Shown here: positions 15,594 to 26,061 of the stretch, piece by piece | Position numbering within the stretch: position 1 is the stretch's first letter | Layout: each line of letters opens with the position of its first letter | Assembly (NCBI RefSeq): GCF_035917415.1 | Contig: NZ_CP109073.1 | Location: 4,820,501 to 4,884,500 of the forward strand | From: Streptomyces sp. NBC_01803 | Lineage (GTDB): Bacteria > Actinomycetota > Actinomycetes > Streptomycetales > Streptomycetaceae | Length of the DNA stretch: 64,000 nt | Direction of reading: 5' to 3' | Notes under the pieces: model-generated | What the model was told of the DNA's origin: nothing | What the model saw: only the letters and a program-made list of their open reading frames with translations | Databases searched by the model: none | Program-made: the position numbers and the translations under genes

Positions 15594-16481
15594 TCAGCCG
15601 TCGCGCAGCTCCTTGAGCCGCGCCACGTCGGCGGCGTGTCCCGCCGCCCTGCCGGGGGTCTCGATGATCAGCGGAACGCCCGCCGTCGCCGGGTGCCGGA
15701 GCAGGTCCGCGAACGGCTCCGCGCCGATGTGCCCGGCGCCGACGTTCTCGTGCCGGTCCTTGTGGGCGCCCGCCACGTCCTTGGAGTCATTGGCGTGGAT
15801 CAGCCGCAGCCGGCCGGGCCCGGCGACCTCCACCAGCTCGTCCAGCAGCGCCTTGGCGCCGCCGGGCGCCGCGAGGTCGTGACCGGCGGCGAAGGCGTGG
15901 CAGGTGTCCAGGCAGATCCCCAGGCTTGGGTGCCCGTCGAGCGCCGCCAGATACGGTCCGAGGTCCTCGACGCGCGAGCAGAGCGAGGCACCCTGGCCCG
16001 CCGTGGGCTCCAGCAGCAGCGGAGGGTCGTCGTCGGTCAGCTCGTCCAGCAGCGGCAGCAGCAGCTCCCGCACCTGGGCCAGCGCCGTTCCCCGGCTCCG
16101 GCCGCCGGTCGCGGCACCGGTGTGGACGACGACGCCGCGCGCTCCGATCGCGCGGGCGCGGCGCAGCGAGTGGCGGAGCGAGACGACGGAGAGCCGGGCG
16201 GTGTTCTCGTTGTCCGACCCCAGGTTGATCAGATACGGCGCGTGCACGTACGCGGGCAGGTCCTCGACGGCGCACGCGGCGCGGAAGAGCTCGTCCTGGC
16301 GCGGGTCCCCGGCCGGGGTGGCCCAGCCGCGCGGATTGGCGACGAAGACCTGGAGGGCCTCGGCGCCCATCACGCGGGCGTAGGGAACGCCGATGGCGGC
16401 CAGGCCCCCGGCTACGGGGACATGGCCGCCGATGGGATTGCGGTCGCGGGGGCGGGGCCGCCGCGGTGGGGAAACGCTCAC
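15594..16481 (-). CDS. nfo: endonuclease IV (deoxyribonuclease IV), AP endonuclease
   Basis: A 295-residue TIM-barrel AP endonuclease of base-excision repair. Metal-binding and active-site segments appear in order: HAPYLINLGS, VVHTGA, LLEPTAGQG, LDTCHAFAAGHD, HANDSKD, RHENVGAGHIG and IIETPG. The start is placed at GTG 16481 (MSVSPPRRP), which gives a short basic leader before RNPIGGHVPVAGG. The frame continues upstream only as an overlap with the next gene region. It converges on the sulfite-oxidase-like gene. Confidence 0.9.
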   Translation of the reverse strand: MSVSPPRRPRPRDRNPIGGHVPVAGGLAAIGVPYARVMGAEALQVFVANPRGWATPAGDPRQDELFRAACAVEDLPAYVHAPYLINLGSDNENTARLSVVSLRHSLRRARAIGARGVVVHTGAATGGRSRGTALAQVRELLLPLLDELTDDDPPLLLEPTAGQGASLCSRVEDLGPYLAALDGHPSLGICLDTCHAFAAGHDLAAPGGAKALLDELVEVAGPGRLRLIHANDSKDVAGAHKDRHENVGAGHIGAEPFADLLRHPATAGVPLIIETPGRAAGHAADVARLKELRDG

Positions 16482-16531
16482 CCGTCCAGAATGCCAGCCG
16501 GCGCGATCGGCTCGCTTCGTCCGGGCGCGGC

Positions 16532-17395
16532 TCAGTACGCGCCGAAGACGTTGTCGATCGAGCCGTAGCGGTCGGCCGCGTAATTCGCGGCGGCGACGAG
16601 GTTGGCGACCGGGTCGTAAATGTCGTACGGCGTGCCCTCGACGTAATAGGCGTCGAACGTGGGCTGGATCACCTGGAGCAGACCGATCGACGGGGTGCCG
16701 TTGATCGCGTTGATGTCCCAGAGATTGATCGCTTTCGGGTCGCCGCTCGATTCCCGCATGATGTTCCGGTGCAGGCCGTCGTAGGTGCCCGGAATTCCGT
16801 TCGCCGCCATGACGTCCAGCGCCTCGCGAATCCAGCCGTCGAGGTCGTCGGTGTAGACCGGGGCGGCGGGCTCGGCGGCGGGCTCGGCGGCGGGTTCGGC
16901 GGCTGGTTCGGCGGCGGGTTCGGCGGCGGGCGGCTCGGTGGTGGCCTCGGCGACCTCGGCGACCTCGGCGACCTCGGTGACCGAGGACTCCGCGCGCTCG
17001 GCGTCGCGGTCGGCGGCCCGCTCGGCCTCGTGCGCGGCCTCGGCGGCCTCGCGCGCTGCGTCCGCGTCGGCGCCGGCCCGGCGGGCGGCGTCGGTGTGCT
17101 GCCGCTCGGCGGCGCCGGCCAGCACGGATCCGACCTCGGTGGCGTTCGCGGCGCGCTCGGCGGTCCGCAGGGCGTTGCCGTCGGACGCCGGACGCTGGCC
17201 CGGTATGTCGGCGGCCTTCAGATCGAAGGAGACGGCCCGGTCGGTCCGGGCGCCGGCCGCGGGCTGCCCGGAGTCGGCGGCGGCCGGGACGACGGTGAGG
17301 GCCAGGGCCGCCACACCCGCCGAGGCGAGCGCGGCGGTGGCGGTACTGCGCATGCGGGACGTGCGGGGCTTGGGGAAGCTGCGAAGAGCGGGCAT
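16532..17395 (-). CDS. secreted transglycosylase with SLT domain and AAEP repeats
   Basis: A 287-residue secreted protein. A signal peptide (about 1-40, ending in VVPAAA) is followed by an Ala/Glu-rich coiled region (about 65-130), a low-complexity stretch with five AAEP units, and a C-terminal lysozyme-like SLT domain of ~95 residues. The catalytic Glu is in NIMRESSGDPKAIN, with the companion motif GLLQVIQPTF. It should cleave glycan strands of peptidoglycan. The ATG at 17395 follows AGAGGTC. I looked for a c-di-AMP riboswitch, which precedes some Streptomyces wall hydrolases, and saw none. Confidence 0.85.
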   Translation of the reverse strand: MPALRSFPKPRTSRMRSTATAALASAGVAALALTVVPAAADSGQPAAGARTDRAVSFDLKAADIPGQRPASDGNALRTAERAANATEVGSVLAGAAERQHTDAARRAGADADAAREAAEAAHEAERAADRDAERAESSVTEVAEVAEVAEATTEPPAAEPAAEPAAEPAAEPAAEPAAPVYTDDLDGWIREALDVMAANGIPGTYDGLHRNIMRESSGDPKAINLWDINAINGTPSIGLLQVIQPTFDAYYVEGTPYDIYDPVANLVAAANYAADRYGSIDNVFGAY

Positions 17396-17518
17396 TCGGG
17401 GCGACCTCTGTTCTCGCGCGGGGTTCGGTGGCCTTGGTAACAGCACTCCGAAACCGAATGCAAAGACCTCCGGTACTACCGCGCCTAGTGCCCGGCGGAT
17501 GAGCGAGAAGAAGGAAAG

Positions 17519-17557
17519 GCCGCTTTTCCCCCGCCGCGTGGGGCGGAAAAGGGAGCG
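17519..17557 (-). terminator. probable terminator after the PASTA kinase gene
   Basis: Stem CTTTTCC / GGAAAAG with GC-rich inner pairing, 120 bases past the kinase stop and upstream of the transglycosylase gene on the same strand. Confidence 0.45.
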
Positions 17558-17673
17558 GCGGCGGCACTATCCGCCCTCGTAAGTGACTTTGGTCCTGTGG
17601 CGGGGCTCACAGAATGTCGATGATTCGCGACGGCGAAAACAAGGAATCGACGGTGCGGTCGGATCCGGTGCCG

Positions 17674-19602
17674 TCAGCGGACCCAGATGGTGATCGTGGA
17701 GCCGCGCGGGGCGCTGTCCCCGCTGTGTACGGACTGGTTGAACACCTCGCCGGTGAAGAACAGCCGGTTCACGTCCACCTCGAAGCCCGCCGCCTCCAGG
17801 ACGTCGCGTGCCTCGCCCTCGTCCATGCCGCGGACGTCGGGCACCACGATCATCTCCGGCCCCTTGGAGAGCGTCAGCCGGATCGTGTCCCCCTCGCCGG
17901 TGCTCTCCCCGGCCCGGAGGGACTGCTCCGCGACGGTGCCCGCCTCCTCCTCGGCGTACACGCGCTCGGACTCGACCTCCACCTCCAGGCCCAGGGCCTC
18001 CAGCGCCCTGGTCGCCGCGGCCTCGCCGAAACCGGTGACGTCCGGCACGGTGATCTCCCGGCCCCTGCTGACGGCCAGGTCGACGGCCTGGTTCGGCCGC
18101 CGTTCCTCGCCCGCGGGCGGATCGGTCTCGATCACCGAGCCGCGCGGCACCTCCGTGGAGTACCGCCAGCTCTCGTCGCCGGGGCTCAGCCCGGCCTCCT
18201 CCAGCTCCCGCTGGGCGTCCTCCAGCGGCAGCCCACGGACGTTGGGCACCTCCGTCACCTCGGGGCCCTGGGAGACCGTGATGGTGACGGTCGCGTTCTT
18301 CCTGATCCGCTCGCCGCGCCCGGGGTCGGTCGAGATCACGTGGCCCGGCTCCACCGTCTCGGAGAAGTCCTCCTCGACCCGCACGCGCAGCCCGGCGTCC
18401 CGCAGCGCCCGCTCGGCCTCGGCCCGCGGCAGGTCGTACACGCCGGGGGTGCGGAGGAACTGGCCCGAGTTGATGTACCAGATCCCCACGCCGCCCAGGA
18501 GCAGTACCAGCACCGCGATGATCAGCGGTACCGGTCGGGGGCGCGGCAGCCGCCGACCGCGCGCGGGCGCCGGGGGGAGGGGAGGCGGGGGCAGCGGTGG
18601 CAGCTCGATGCGGGCGGTGACGTTCACGCCGTCGGAGCGGTGCGCGGCCACGTCCGGCGGGCGCGGCACCACGCTCGTGCGGTCCTCGGGGCCCACGGCC
18701 GCCTGCCCGGCGGTCGCGGCGGCGCGGGCGGGCGGCACGATGTCGAGCTGCCCGTCGGTCAGCGCGGCGCGTACCGCTCGCGTCAGCGACCACAGCCCGG
18801 CGGCGTCGGCCGGGCGGCGCATCGGCTCGCGCGCGGCGGCCCGCGCCACCAGACCGTCCAGCTCGGCCGCCAGCTCCGGCACGGCGAGCGAGGGCAGTGG
18901 CACGTCCTCGTTCACGTGCGCGTACAGCACGCGGGCCGGGGAGTCCCCGGTGTGCGGCTTCGCGCCCGTCAGCGTCTCGTACAGCAGCACGCCGCAGGCG
19001 TACACGTCGGTGCGGGCGTCCACGGCGCGGCCGTCGATCTGCTCGGGCGCCAGGTAGGAGACGGTGCCGAGCAGTGAGCCGGTGGTGGCCGAGGTGTGCG
19101 TGTCCACGCCGCGCACCAGGCCGAAGTCCGCGACCTTCACCCGGCCGTCGTCGCCGATCAGGACGTTCTCCGGCTTGATGTCGCGGTGGATCAGCCCCGC
19201 CAGGTGCGCGGCGGCGAGCCCGGCGAGCATCGGCTCCAGGATGTCCAGGGCCGCCCGGGGCGACAGCGCGCCGCGCTCGCGGAGCACGTCCCGCAGGGTG
19301 CAGCCGGCGACGTACTCCATGGCGAGGTACACGTAGGGGCCGTCGGTGCCCTGGTCCAGGACGCCGACGATGTTCGGGTGGCCCAGCCGGGCCGCCGACT
19401 TGGCCTCGCGGATGAACCGTTCGACGAACGCGGCGTCCGCCGCCAGCGCGGGATGCATCACCTTCAGCGCGAGCACCCGGTCGAGACGGGTGTCCAGTGC
19501 CCGGTAGACCGTCGCCATGCCGCCCACGGCGATCCGCTCCTCGACCCGGTAGCGGCCGTCGACAACGTGCCCGATCAGCGGGTCGTGAAGGGTGGCGTCC
19601 AC
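17674..19602 (-). CDS. Ser/Thr protein kinase with four PASTA domains (PknL-like)
   Basis: A 642-residue receptor kinase. The kinase domain (about 16-275) has Lys47 in ALKVM, catalytic HRDIKPEN (139-146), DFG 159-161 and a Thr-rich activation loop. A Pro-rich linker leads to one membrane helix (about 358-378). Four PASTA units follow outside the cell (about 379-445, 446-514, 515-582, 583-642), which sense muropeptides or lipid II in this family. GTG 19602 lies 8 bases after a TACACT -10 (plus strand 19611-19616), so it may be leaderless. Position near the DAHP synthase gene and an Rv2175c-like gene matches mycobacterial PknL. Confidence 0.92.
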   Translation of the reverse strand: MDATLHDPLIGHVVDGRYRVEERIAVGGMATVYRALDTRLDRVLALKVMHPALAADAAFVERFIREAKSAARLGHPNIVGVLDQGTDGPYVYLAMEYVAGCTLRDVLRERGALSPRAALDILEPMLAGLAAAHLAGLIHRDIKPENVLIGDDGRVKVADFGLVRGVDTHTSATTGSLLGTVSYLAPEQIDGRAVDARTDVYACGVLLYETLTGAKPHTGDSPARVLYAHVNEDVPLPSLAVPELAAELDGLVARAAAREPMRRPADAAGLWSLTRAVRAALTDGQLDIVPPARAAATAGQAAVGPEDRTSVVPRPPDVAAHRSDGVNVTARIELPPLPPPPLPPAPARGRRLPRPRPVPLIIAVLVLLLGGVGIWYINSGQFLRTPGVYDLPRAEAERALRDAGLRVRVEEDFSETVEPGHVISTDPGRGERIRKNATVTITVSQGPEVTEVPNVRGLPLEDAQRELEEAGLSPGDESWRYSTEVPRGSVIETDPPAGEERRPNQAVDLAVSRGREITVPDVTGFGEAAATRALEALGLEVEVESERVYAEEEAGTVAEQSLRAGESTGEGDTIRLTLSKGPEMIVVPDVRGMDEGEARDVLEAAGFEVDVNRLFFTGEVFNQSVHSGDSAPRGSTITIWVR

Positions 19603-19631
19603 GGCACACGAGTGTACGAGGAACGCGACGG

Positions 19632-19659
19632 CCCCCGGCCGCCCCGGATCGGCCGGGGG
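19632..19659 (-). terminator. terminator between the septum-formation-like gene and the kinase gene
   Basis: Perfect 9-bp stem CCCCCGGCC / GGCCGGGGG around a 10-base loop. Confidence 0.65.
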
Positions 19660-19711
19660 CGGGACTGCAGCCGAACGGTGACGGAATCCGGCACCCGTGC
19701 CCGGTCGGCCC

Positions 19712-21244
19712 TCACCCGCCGGTGGTCAGGCCGAGCGACTCACGGATGGCGATCTCCCAGTCGACACCGAGCAGGGTGTAGCCGGAGTCGACCGCCTCCT
19801 CGAACGCGGCCACGTCCGCGGCGTCCCTCGCCGCCCGCCAGTGGCGCAGGCTGAGCTCGCGCGCCTCGACCAGGCTCGGGACGAGCTCCGCGACCTCGCC
19901 GGACCAGCTCCCCGCCGACAGCTCCGTGATCTCCCGCTCGATGTCCCCGACCATGTCCGCGGCCCACTCGCGGCGCTCGGAGAGCCGCTCGCCGGTCCCC
20001 GGCTCGTCCCAGATGGACAGCTCCAGCGGCGTGGTGATCTCCAGGTACCGCGACTGCTCGGGCCCCAGGGCGCCCGCGTCGCCGCGCAGGGTCTCCGTCA
20101 GCTCCGGGCCCTCGTCGTGGCCGAGGAAGCACAGGATCTCCCGGTCGCCGAACTGCCAGCTCTCGGCCACCGGGTAGTAGTAATAGGGGAAGACCTCGTA
20201 GGGCAGCGTCCAGGTGTCCAGGATGTAGTCCTGGAGCAGCTCGTCGCACTCGCGGATGGAGATCTCGCGCAGCTCCTCCTCGCCGGGGAAGGCGTCGTAG
20301 CCCTCCACGTGCGCGAGACCGTACGCCTCGGCCTCGTGCGGGCTGTCGCAGGGCAGCCGGGTGACCGTCATCTCCTGGGCGCCGCCGCCGAAGCCCTCCA
20401 GGCCGACGCCGGAGTCGAAGCAGTCGCCGACCCTGATGTCGAAGACGTCGATCTCGACGGCCTCGGGACCGGGGTCCTGGGGACGGTCGTCGGGCAGCGC
20501 GTCGTCGCTGTGCTCGCCGTCGCCGCTGTCGCCGCTGTCGTCCTCGGCGGTGTGGACGACGACCGGGACGATGACGGACAGCGCCACGATCTGCGCCGAG
20601 GCGATGACCACGGCCGCGATGGCGAGCCCCTTCCCGCGCTGGTGCCGGACGCCGAGCCGGGCCAGGGCGAGGATGCCGAGGGCGAGACCGGCGGGGAAGA
20701 CGAACAGCGACAGGACGAACGCGGTGATCGCCATCCCGCTGAACTCGACCCGCGGCGGCACCGCCCAGCCCAGCGGATAGCCGTACGACGGCGCGGCCGA
20801 CGGCACCTGCTGGGCGCCCCAGCCCTGGGTCTGAGGCCCGGGCGTGGTCCATGGGTCGGGTGGGGGTGTGGGGTGACCGTGGCCGGTGGTCGCGGGTCCG
20901 CGTGCGGCCCAGCCTCGCGCGGAGGCGTCCGGTGCCGCGGGCGTGGTCCATGGGTCGGGTGGGGGTGTGGGGTGACCGTGGCCGGTGGTCGCGGGTCCGC
21001 GTGCGGCCCAGCCTCGCGCGGAGGCGTCCGGTGCCGCCGGGGCGGCGGTGTCGTGGGCCCGAGGCCCGGGACCGGCCCACGGATCCGGCGCGGGCGAGGG
21101 CCCGGCGCCCGGGGCGGGCGGTGTCGTTTCGGGGGAGGTGGTGCCGGGTGGTGCCCAGCTCCGCTCCGGGGCGTGCTCCTGGTCCGTCGGCGGGGTGGGC
21201 GGTTCCGGGGCCGGATCCGGGGGTGGATCCTGCGGTGTGCTCAC
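19712..21244 (-). CDS. membrane protein: DUF4190-like helices plus septum-formation-type domain
   Basis: A 510-residue protein. The N-terminal ~165 residues are Pro-rich and include a 33-residue segment repeated twice. Two membrane helices follow (AITAFVLSLFVFPAGLALGI and a helix around VIASAQIVALSVIV), as in DUF4190 proteins. The rest is an acidic outside domain with VGDCFDSG and LPCDSPHEAEAYG, the paired-Cys pattern of the septum-formation family. I prefer GTG 21244 (MSTPQDPPP), which follows GGGGGGA, over ATG 21256. The job is unknown. It sits beside the PASTA kinase, which may be relevant to wall growth. Confidence 0.75.
   Translation of the reverse strand: MSTPQDPPPDPAPEPPTPPTDQEHAPERSWAPPGTTSPETTPPAPGAGPSPAPDPWAGPGPRAHDTAAPAAPDASARGWAARGPATTGHGHPTPPPDPWTTPAAPDASARGWAARGPATTGHGHPTPPPDPWTTPGPQTQGWGAQQVPSAAPSYGYPLGWAVPPRVEFSGMAITAFVLSLFVFPAGLALGILALARLGVRHQRGKGLAIAAVVIASAQIVALSVIVPVVVHTAEDDSGDSGDGEHSDDALPDDRPQDPGPEAVEIDVFDIRVGDCFDSGVGLEGFGGGAQEMTVTRLPCDSPHEAEAYGLAHVEGYDAFPGEEELREISIRECDELLQDYILDTWTLPYEVFPYYYYPVAESWQFGDREILCFLGHDEGPELTETLRGDAGALGPEQSRYLEITTPLELSIWDEPGTGERLSERREWAADMVGDIEREITELSAGSWSGEVAELVPSLVEARELSLRHWRAARDAADVAAFEEAVDSGYTLLGVDWEIAIRESLGLTTGG
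20842..21039. repeat. 99-bp in-frame tandem duplication inside the Pro-rich domain
   Basis: Two copies of a 99-base unit (20842-20940 and 20941-21039) differ by about one base near the end. They encode the same 33 residues (…DASARGWAARGPATTGHG…) twice. The near identity implies a recent duplication. Confidence 0.9.
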
Positions 21245-21293
21245 GGTTCCCCCCATAGGTCTAGTCCCCCCGACGACAAGCGTGGATCGTATA

Positions 21294-22295
<1,002 letters not shown>

Positions 22296-22299
<4 letters not shown>

Positions 22300-23471
22300 G
22301 CGGGCACCTCCCGGACGGCGCGGGAGAAGCGTCGCGCGTGGAACGGGCGGGCGTAGTCCGGCAGTTCGCCCGAGACCAGGCACTCGGCCAGCGCCTCACC
22401 GGTGATCGGGGCGAGCAGCACGCCGTTGCGGTGGTGCCCGGTGGCCAGGTGCAGGCCGGGCAGCTCGGTCGGGCCGAGCAGCGGCGCGTTGTCCGGGGTG
22501 GTGGGGCGCAGTCCGGCGCGCGTCTCCACGAGCGGCAGCTCCGTGATGCCGGGGACCAACTCATGGGCGTCCCGCAGCAGTTCGTACACGCCGCCGGCCG
22601 TCACCGTCGTGTCCCAGCCCCGCTCCTCCGAGGTCGCCCCGACGACCAGCTCGCCGCTGAGGCGCGGCACCAGGTAGACGTGCCCGCCGCGCACCACGGC
22701 CCGCACCGTGCGGGAGAGGAACGGCGTCGGCCCGGGGAGGACGCGCAGCCGCAGGATCTGGCCCTTCACCGGCCGTACCGGCACCGCGACTTCCGGCGGC
22801 AGCCCGGCCAGGTCGGCGCTGCGGGAGCCACCGGCCAGCACCGTCTGCCCGGCGGCCAGCGCCGTTCCGTCGTCCAGCGTCACCCCGGTGGCCCGTTCCC
22901 CCGTCGCGGACAGCGTCAACTCCCGTGCCTCGCACCGGTGGAAGACGACTCCCGCGCGCTCGCAGGCGGTCAGCAGCGCGGCCGTGAGCAGTCGGGGATC
23001 GGTCTGGTGGTCGCCGTCCACGCGCAGCCCGCCCCGGATGCCGGGCGCGAGCATCGGCTCCAGCTTCCGGCACTCCCGGCCCGTCAGCCACTGCGTGTCC
23101 AGCCCGCAGCGCCGCTGGAGCTGGTGCAGATCCCGCAGCAGCGCCCGGTCGTCGGCGTCGAGCGCGACGGCCAGCGTGCCGCACGCCCGGTATCCGATCC
23201 CGGCGCCGGCCGCCTCCGCGAGCTCGGCCGCGAAGTCCGGATAACGCGCGGCGGACGCCAGATTGAGGTCGAGCAACGCCTCCTCGCCATGGTGCAGTTC
23301 GGTCACGGCCGCCAGCATCCCGGCGGCCACCCGCGCCGCCCCGCCGCCCGGACGCGGATCGACGACGGCGACCCGCAGCCCGCGCCGCGCCGCCCGCCAG
23401 GCCGTTACCAGCCCGATGACGCCGCCGCCGACGACCGCCACATCACAAACCGCCACCTCGCATGAGGTCAC
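22296..23471 (-). CDS. thiO: glycine oxidase
   Basis: A 391-residue FAD-dependent oxidase of the DAO family that turns glycine into the imine used by ThiG. The FAD-binding fold is DVAVVGGGVIGLVTAW near the N-terminus. Later come AAGMLA and the C-terminal GLRPTTPDNAPLLG and ATGHHRNGVLLAP. It is the first gene of thiO-thiS-thiG and begins at GTG 23471 directly after the TPP riboswitch; the GGAGG just before the start forms part of the switch's expression platform. Confidence 0.93.
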
Positions 23472-23474
23472 GCG

Positions 23475-23578
23475 ACTCCTCCCTTCGCCGGAATGACCCG
23501 GATCAGGTTCGTACGGTCGGAGGCCGGCCAGCCTCCCTCTCAGCCCGGTGCGTCCGGGCTCCCGTGGGTGCCTTACCG
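23475..23578 (-). promoter_or_regulatory. TPP riboswitch (THI element) controlling thiO-thiS-thiG
   Basis: Read on the minus strand, the conserved blocks occur in order: CCACGGGAGCCC, GGGCTGAGAGGGAGGC and CGAACCTGATCCGGGTCA, followed by TTCCGGCGAAGGGAGGAG. These are the core helices of the thiamine pyrophosphate aptamer. The GGGAGGAG ribosome binding site follows immediately, so binding of TPP should block translation. Confidence 0.95.
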
Positions 23579-23649
23579 CCGGCTCAGCCTAGTACGGGCC
23601 CCCGCCGCGCCGGAAAGTCCCTGGCTGCCCGCCCCGTAGGCTGGACGGC

Positions 23650-24915
23650 GTGACGGACGTGACGGACGTGACGGAACAGCGGGGCGGGCAGTCGGGGCGC
23701 GTGGTCGTCGCCGGAGCCGGACTGGCCGGGGTGCGGACCGCAGCCGAGCTCAGGGAACAGGGCTGGGCGGGCGCGATCACCCTCGTCGGCGCCGAGCCGC
23801 ACCGGCCCTACGACCGGCCGCCGCTGTCCAAGGAGCTGCTGCTCGGCAAGGCCGAAGAGGCCCCGCTCGACGTGGACTTCGCCGCGCTCGGCGTCGAGCT
23901 GCTGCTCGGCCGCGCCGCGACCGGCGTGCGCACCGCCGACCGGCTGCTGGACACCGCTGCCGGGCCGCTGCCCTACGACCACCTCGTGCTGGCCACCGGC
24001 GCCGAGCCGGTCACGCTGCCCGGCACCGCGTCCGTGCCCGGCGTGCACCTGCTGCGCACCCTGGACGACGCGCGCCGCCTGAAGCCCGTCCTTGACGCGC
24101 GCGGCAGCGTGGTCGCGGTCGGCGCCGGCTGGATCGGCGCCGAGGCCGCCACCGCCGCGCGCGCGGCCGGCTGCCGGGTCACCGTCGTGGAGGCCGGCCA
24201 CCACCCGCTGCCCGGCGTGCTGCCCGGCGAGGTCACCGAGCCCATGCGGCGCTGGTACGCCGACGCGGGCGCCGAGCTGCGCACCGGGCAGGCCGTCACC
24301 GCCGTCCGCGACGGCGAGGTCGAGCTGGCGGACGGCACCGTGCTCGGCGCCGACGCCGTCCTCGTCGGCATCGGCTCCCGCCCGGCGACCGGCTGGCTGG
24401 CGGGCTCCGGCATCGGCCTCGCCCCCGACGGCTCCCTCCGGGCGGACGAACGGCTGCGCACCGACGCCCCCGGCGTGTACGCGGTGGGCGACTGCGCCTC
24501 GTTCCCCTCGGCGCGCTACGGGCGGCGGCTGCTCGTCCACCACTGGGACAACGCCCTGACCGGGCCGCGCACCGTCGCCGCCGGCATCCTCGGCCGGACC
24601 GACGCCGCCCACGACCCGGTGCCGTACTTCTGGTCCGAACAGTTCGGCCACCACGTCCAGTACGCCGGGCACCACGGCCCCGGCGACCGGCCGCTGTGGC
24701 GCGGCGAGCCGGGCGGCGAGGACGGCTGGACGGTGTGCTGGCTGCGCGGTGGCGACGGGCCGGAGGGCGCGTCGGCCGCGGTGCCGACCGCCGTGCTGGC
24801 GGTGGACCGGCCCAGGGACCTCACGCAGGGCCGCCGCCTGATCGAACGCGGCGCGGCGCTCGATCCGGAGCGGGCCGCCGACCCGTCCGTCCCCCTGAAG
24901 GCCGCCGCCCGCTGA
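23650..24915 (+). CDS. FAD-dependent oxidoreductase, ferredoxin/rubredoxin reductase type
   Basis: A 421-residue NAD(P)H:ferredoxin reductase-like flavoprotein. The FAD fold (VVVAGAGLAGVRTAAEL), the PYDRPPLSKELL signature, a second nucleotide-binding fold (VVAVGAGWIGAEAA) and the closing FAD motif (GVYAVGDCAS) are present. It probably passes electrons from NADH to a ferredoxin, partner unknown. The start is ambiguous because GTGACGGAC is repeated. The first GTG (23650) lies 7 bases after TAGGCT (23637-23642), which suggests a leaderless message. It is divergent from the thiamine operon. Confidence 0.85.
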   Translation: MTDVTDVTEQRGGQSGRVVVAGAGLAGVRTAAELREQGWAGAITLVGAEPHRPYDRPPLSKELLLGKAEEAPLDVDFAALGVELLLGRAATGVRTADRLLDTAAGPLPYDHLVLATGAEPVTLPGTASVPGVHLLRTLDDARRLKPVLDARGSVVAVGAGWIGAEAATAARAAGCRVTVVEAGHHPLPGVLPGEVTEPMRRWYADAGAELRTGQAVTAVRDGEVELADGTVLGADAVLVGIGSRPATGWLAGSGIGLAPDGSLRADERLRTDAPGVYAVGDCASFPSARYGRRLLVHHWDNALTGPRTVAAGILGRTDAAHDPVPYFWSEQFGHHVQYAGHHGPGDRPLWRGEPGGEDGWTVCWLRGGDGPEGASAAVPTAVLAVDRPRDLTQGRRLIERGAALDPERAADPSVPLKAAAR

Positions 24916-24947
24916 CGGCTGTCGGTGAGAGATGGCACGCTGGAGTC

Positions 24948-25313
24948 GTGACCGAGATTGATGCAAGGATCGACGCTCTCGTCCCCGACTGGCTCACCCT
25001 TCCCGACATCGCCGAGCAGCTCGGCGTCGAGGTGACCCGCGTGCGGCAGTTGGTCAAGGAGGGCCAGCTCATCGCCGTGCGCCGGGGGGAGAACCGGGTC
25101 CTCCAGGTGCCCGCCGACTTCCTCGACGGCGAGAAGATCGTCAAGGGCCTGACCGGCTGCCTGACCCTGCTGCGGGACGACGGCTTCACCGACCAGGAGA
25201 TGCTGGAGTGGCTGTTCACCCCCGATGACAGCCTCCCCGGCACACCCGCCCAAGCTCTGCGGGAGAATCGCGGGACCGAGGTGAAGCGTCGCGCCCAGGC
25301 GCTCGCCGTGTGA
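24948..25313 (+). CDS. Rv2175c-family winged-helix DNA-binding protein
   Basis: A 121-residue protein with a helix-turn-helix (LPDIAEQLGVEVTRVRQLVKEGQL) and C-terminal partner helix (DQEMLEWLFTPDDSLPG). It matches the Rv2175c family. The mycobacterial protein is phosphorylated by PknL and loses DNA binding (established knowledge). Here the PASTA kinase gene lies about 5 kb away, and three thiamine genes, the septum-type gene and a reductase gene lie between. GTG 24948 is chosen because the family begins MTEID. Targets are unknown. Confidence 0.85.
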   Translation: MTEIDARIDALVPDWLTLPDIAEQLGVEVTRVRQLVKEGQLIAVRRGENRVLQVPADFLDGEKIVKGLTGCLTLLRDDGFTDQEMLEWLFTPDDSLPGTPAQALRENRGTEVKRRAQALAV

Positions 25314-25384
25314 CCCGACCGCGCGGTGGTGCGGACCCGACGGGCCCGCACCACCGTTGACCAGCACCGACATGGGGGAGACGC

Positions 25385-26026
25385 ATGCTCGCCGACGCCC
25401 GGCTCTATCTGTGCACCGACGCCAGGAAGAAGCAGGGCGACCTGGCGGCGTTCCTGGACGCCGTGCTGGCGGGCGGCGTGGACATCGTGCAGCTGCGGGA
25501 CAAGGGGATGGAGGCCGCCGAGGAGCTGGAGTGGCTGGAGGTGTTCGCCGACGCCTGTCGGCGGCACGGCCGGCTCCTCGCGGTCAACGACCGGGCCGAC
25601 ATCGCCCACGCCGCCCGCTCCGACGTGCTGCACCTGGGCCAGGGCGACCTGCCCGTGCCCGCCGCCCGGGCCATCCTGGGCGGCGGGGTGCTCATCGGTC
25701 GTTCCACCCATGCCGAGGCCGAGGTGGACGCCGCTGTCGCCGACCCGGCCGTGGACTATTTCTGCACCGGGCCCTGCTGGCCCACCCCCACCAAGCCGGG
25801 GCGGCCCGCGCCGGGGCTGTCCCTGGTGCGGTACGCCGCCTCGGTGGCGGGTGAGCGTCCGTGGTTCGCCATCGGCGGCATCGACGCGGGCAGCCTCGAC
25901 CAGGTGCTCGACGCCGGGGCCCGGCGGGTGGTGGTCGTGCGGGCGCTGACGGAGGCCGACGACCCGGGCGCGGCGGCGGCAGGGCTGGCCCGGCGGCTGC
26001 GCGAGCGTCCGCAGACCGGACGGTAG
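25385..26026 (+). CDS. thiE: thiamine-phosphate synthase
   Basis: A 213-residue TIM-barrel enzyme that joins the pyrimidine and thiazole halves into thiamine phosphate. Motifs are [18 protein letters not shown], the phosphate/pyrophosphate loop [24 protein letters not shown] and AIGGID. The ATG follows GGGGGAGACGC. It is separate from the riboswitch-controlled thiO-thiS-thiG operon, and I see no TPP aptamer in front of it. Confidence 0.93.
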   Translation: MLADARLYLCTDARKKQGDLAAFLDAVLAGGVDIVQLRDKGMEAAEELEWLEVFADACRRHGRLLAVNDRADIAHAARSDVLHLGQGDLPVPAARAILGGGVLIGRSTHAEAEVDAAVADPAVDYFCTGPCWPTPTKPGRPAPGLSLVRYAASVAGERPWFAIGGIDAGSLDQVLDAGARRVVVVRALTEADDPGAAAAGLARRLRERPQTGR

Positions 26027-26061
26027 GAGACCTGATCGTGCCGGATGGGTAACCTGCGGTT

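Noticed and set aside
17396..17518. c-di-AMP (ydaO-type) riboswitch ahead of the transglycosylase
   Set aside because: Such switches precede some Streptomyces wall hydrolases, but the conserved blocks are not present here.
26027..26061. SAM or cobalamin riboswitch ahead of metF
   Set aside because: Only 35 bases separate thiE and metF, and no aptamer elements are present; a leaderless promoter fits.
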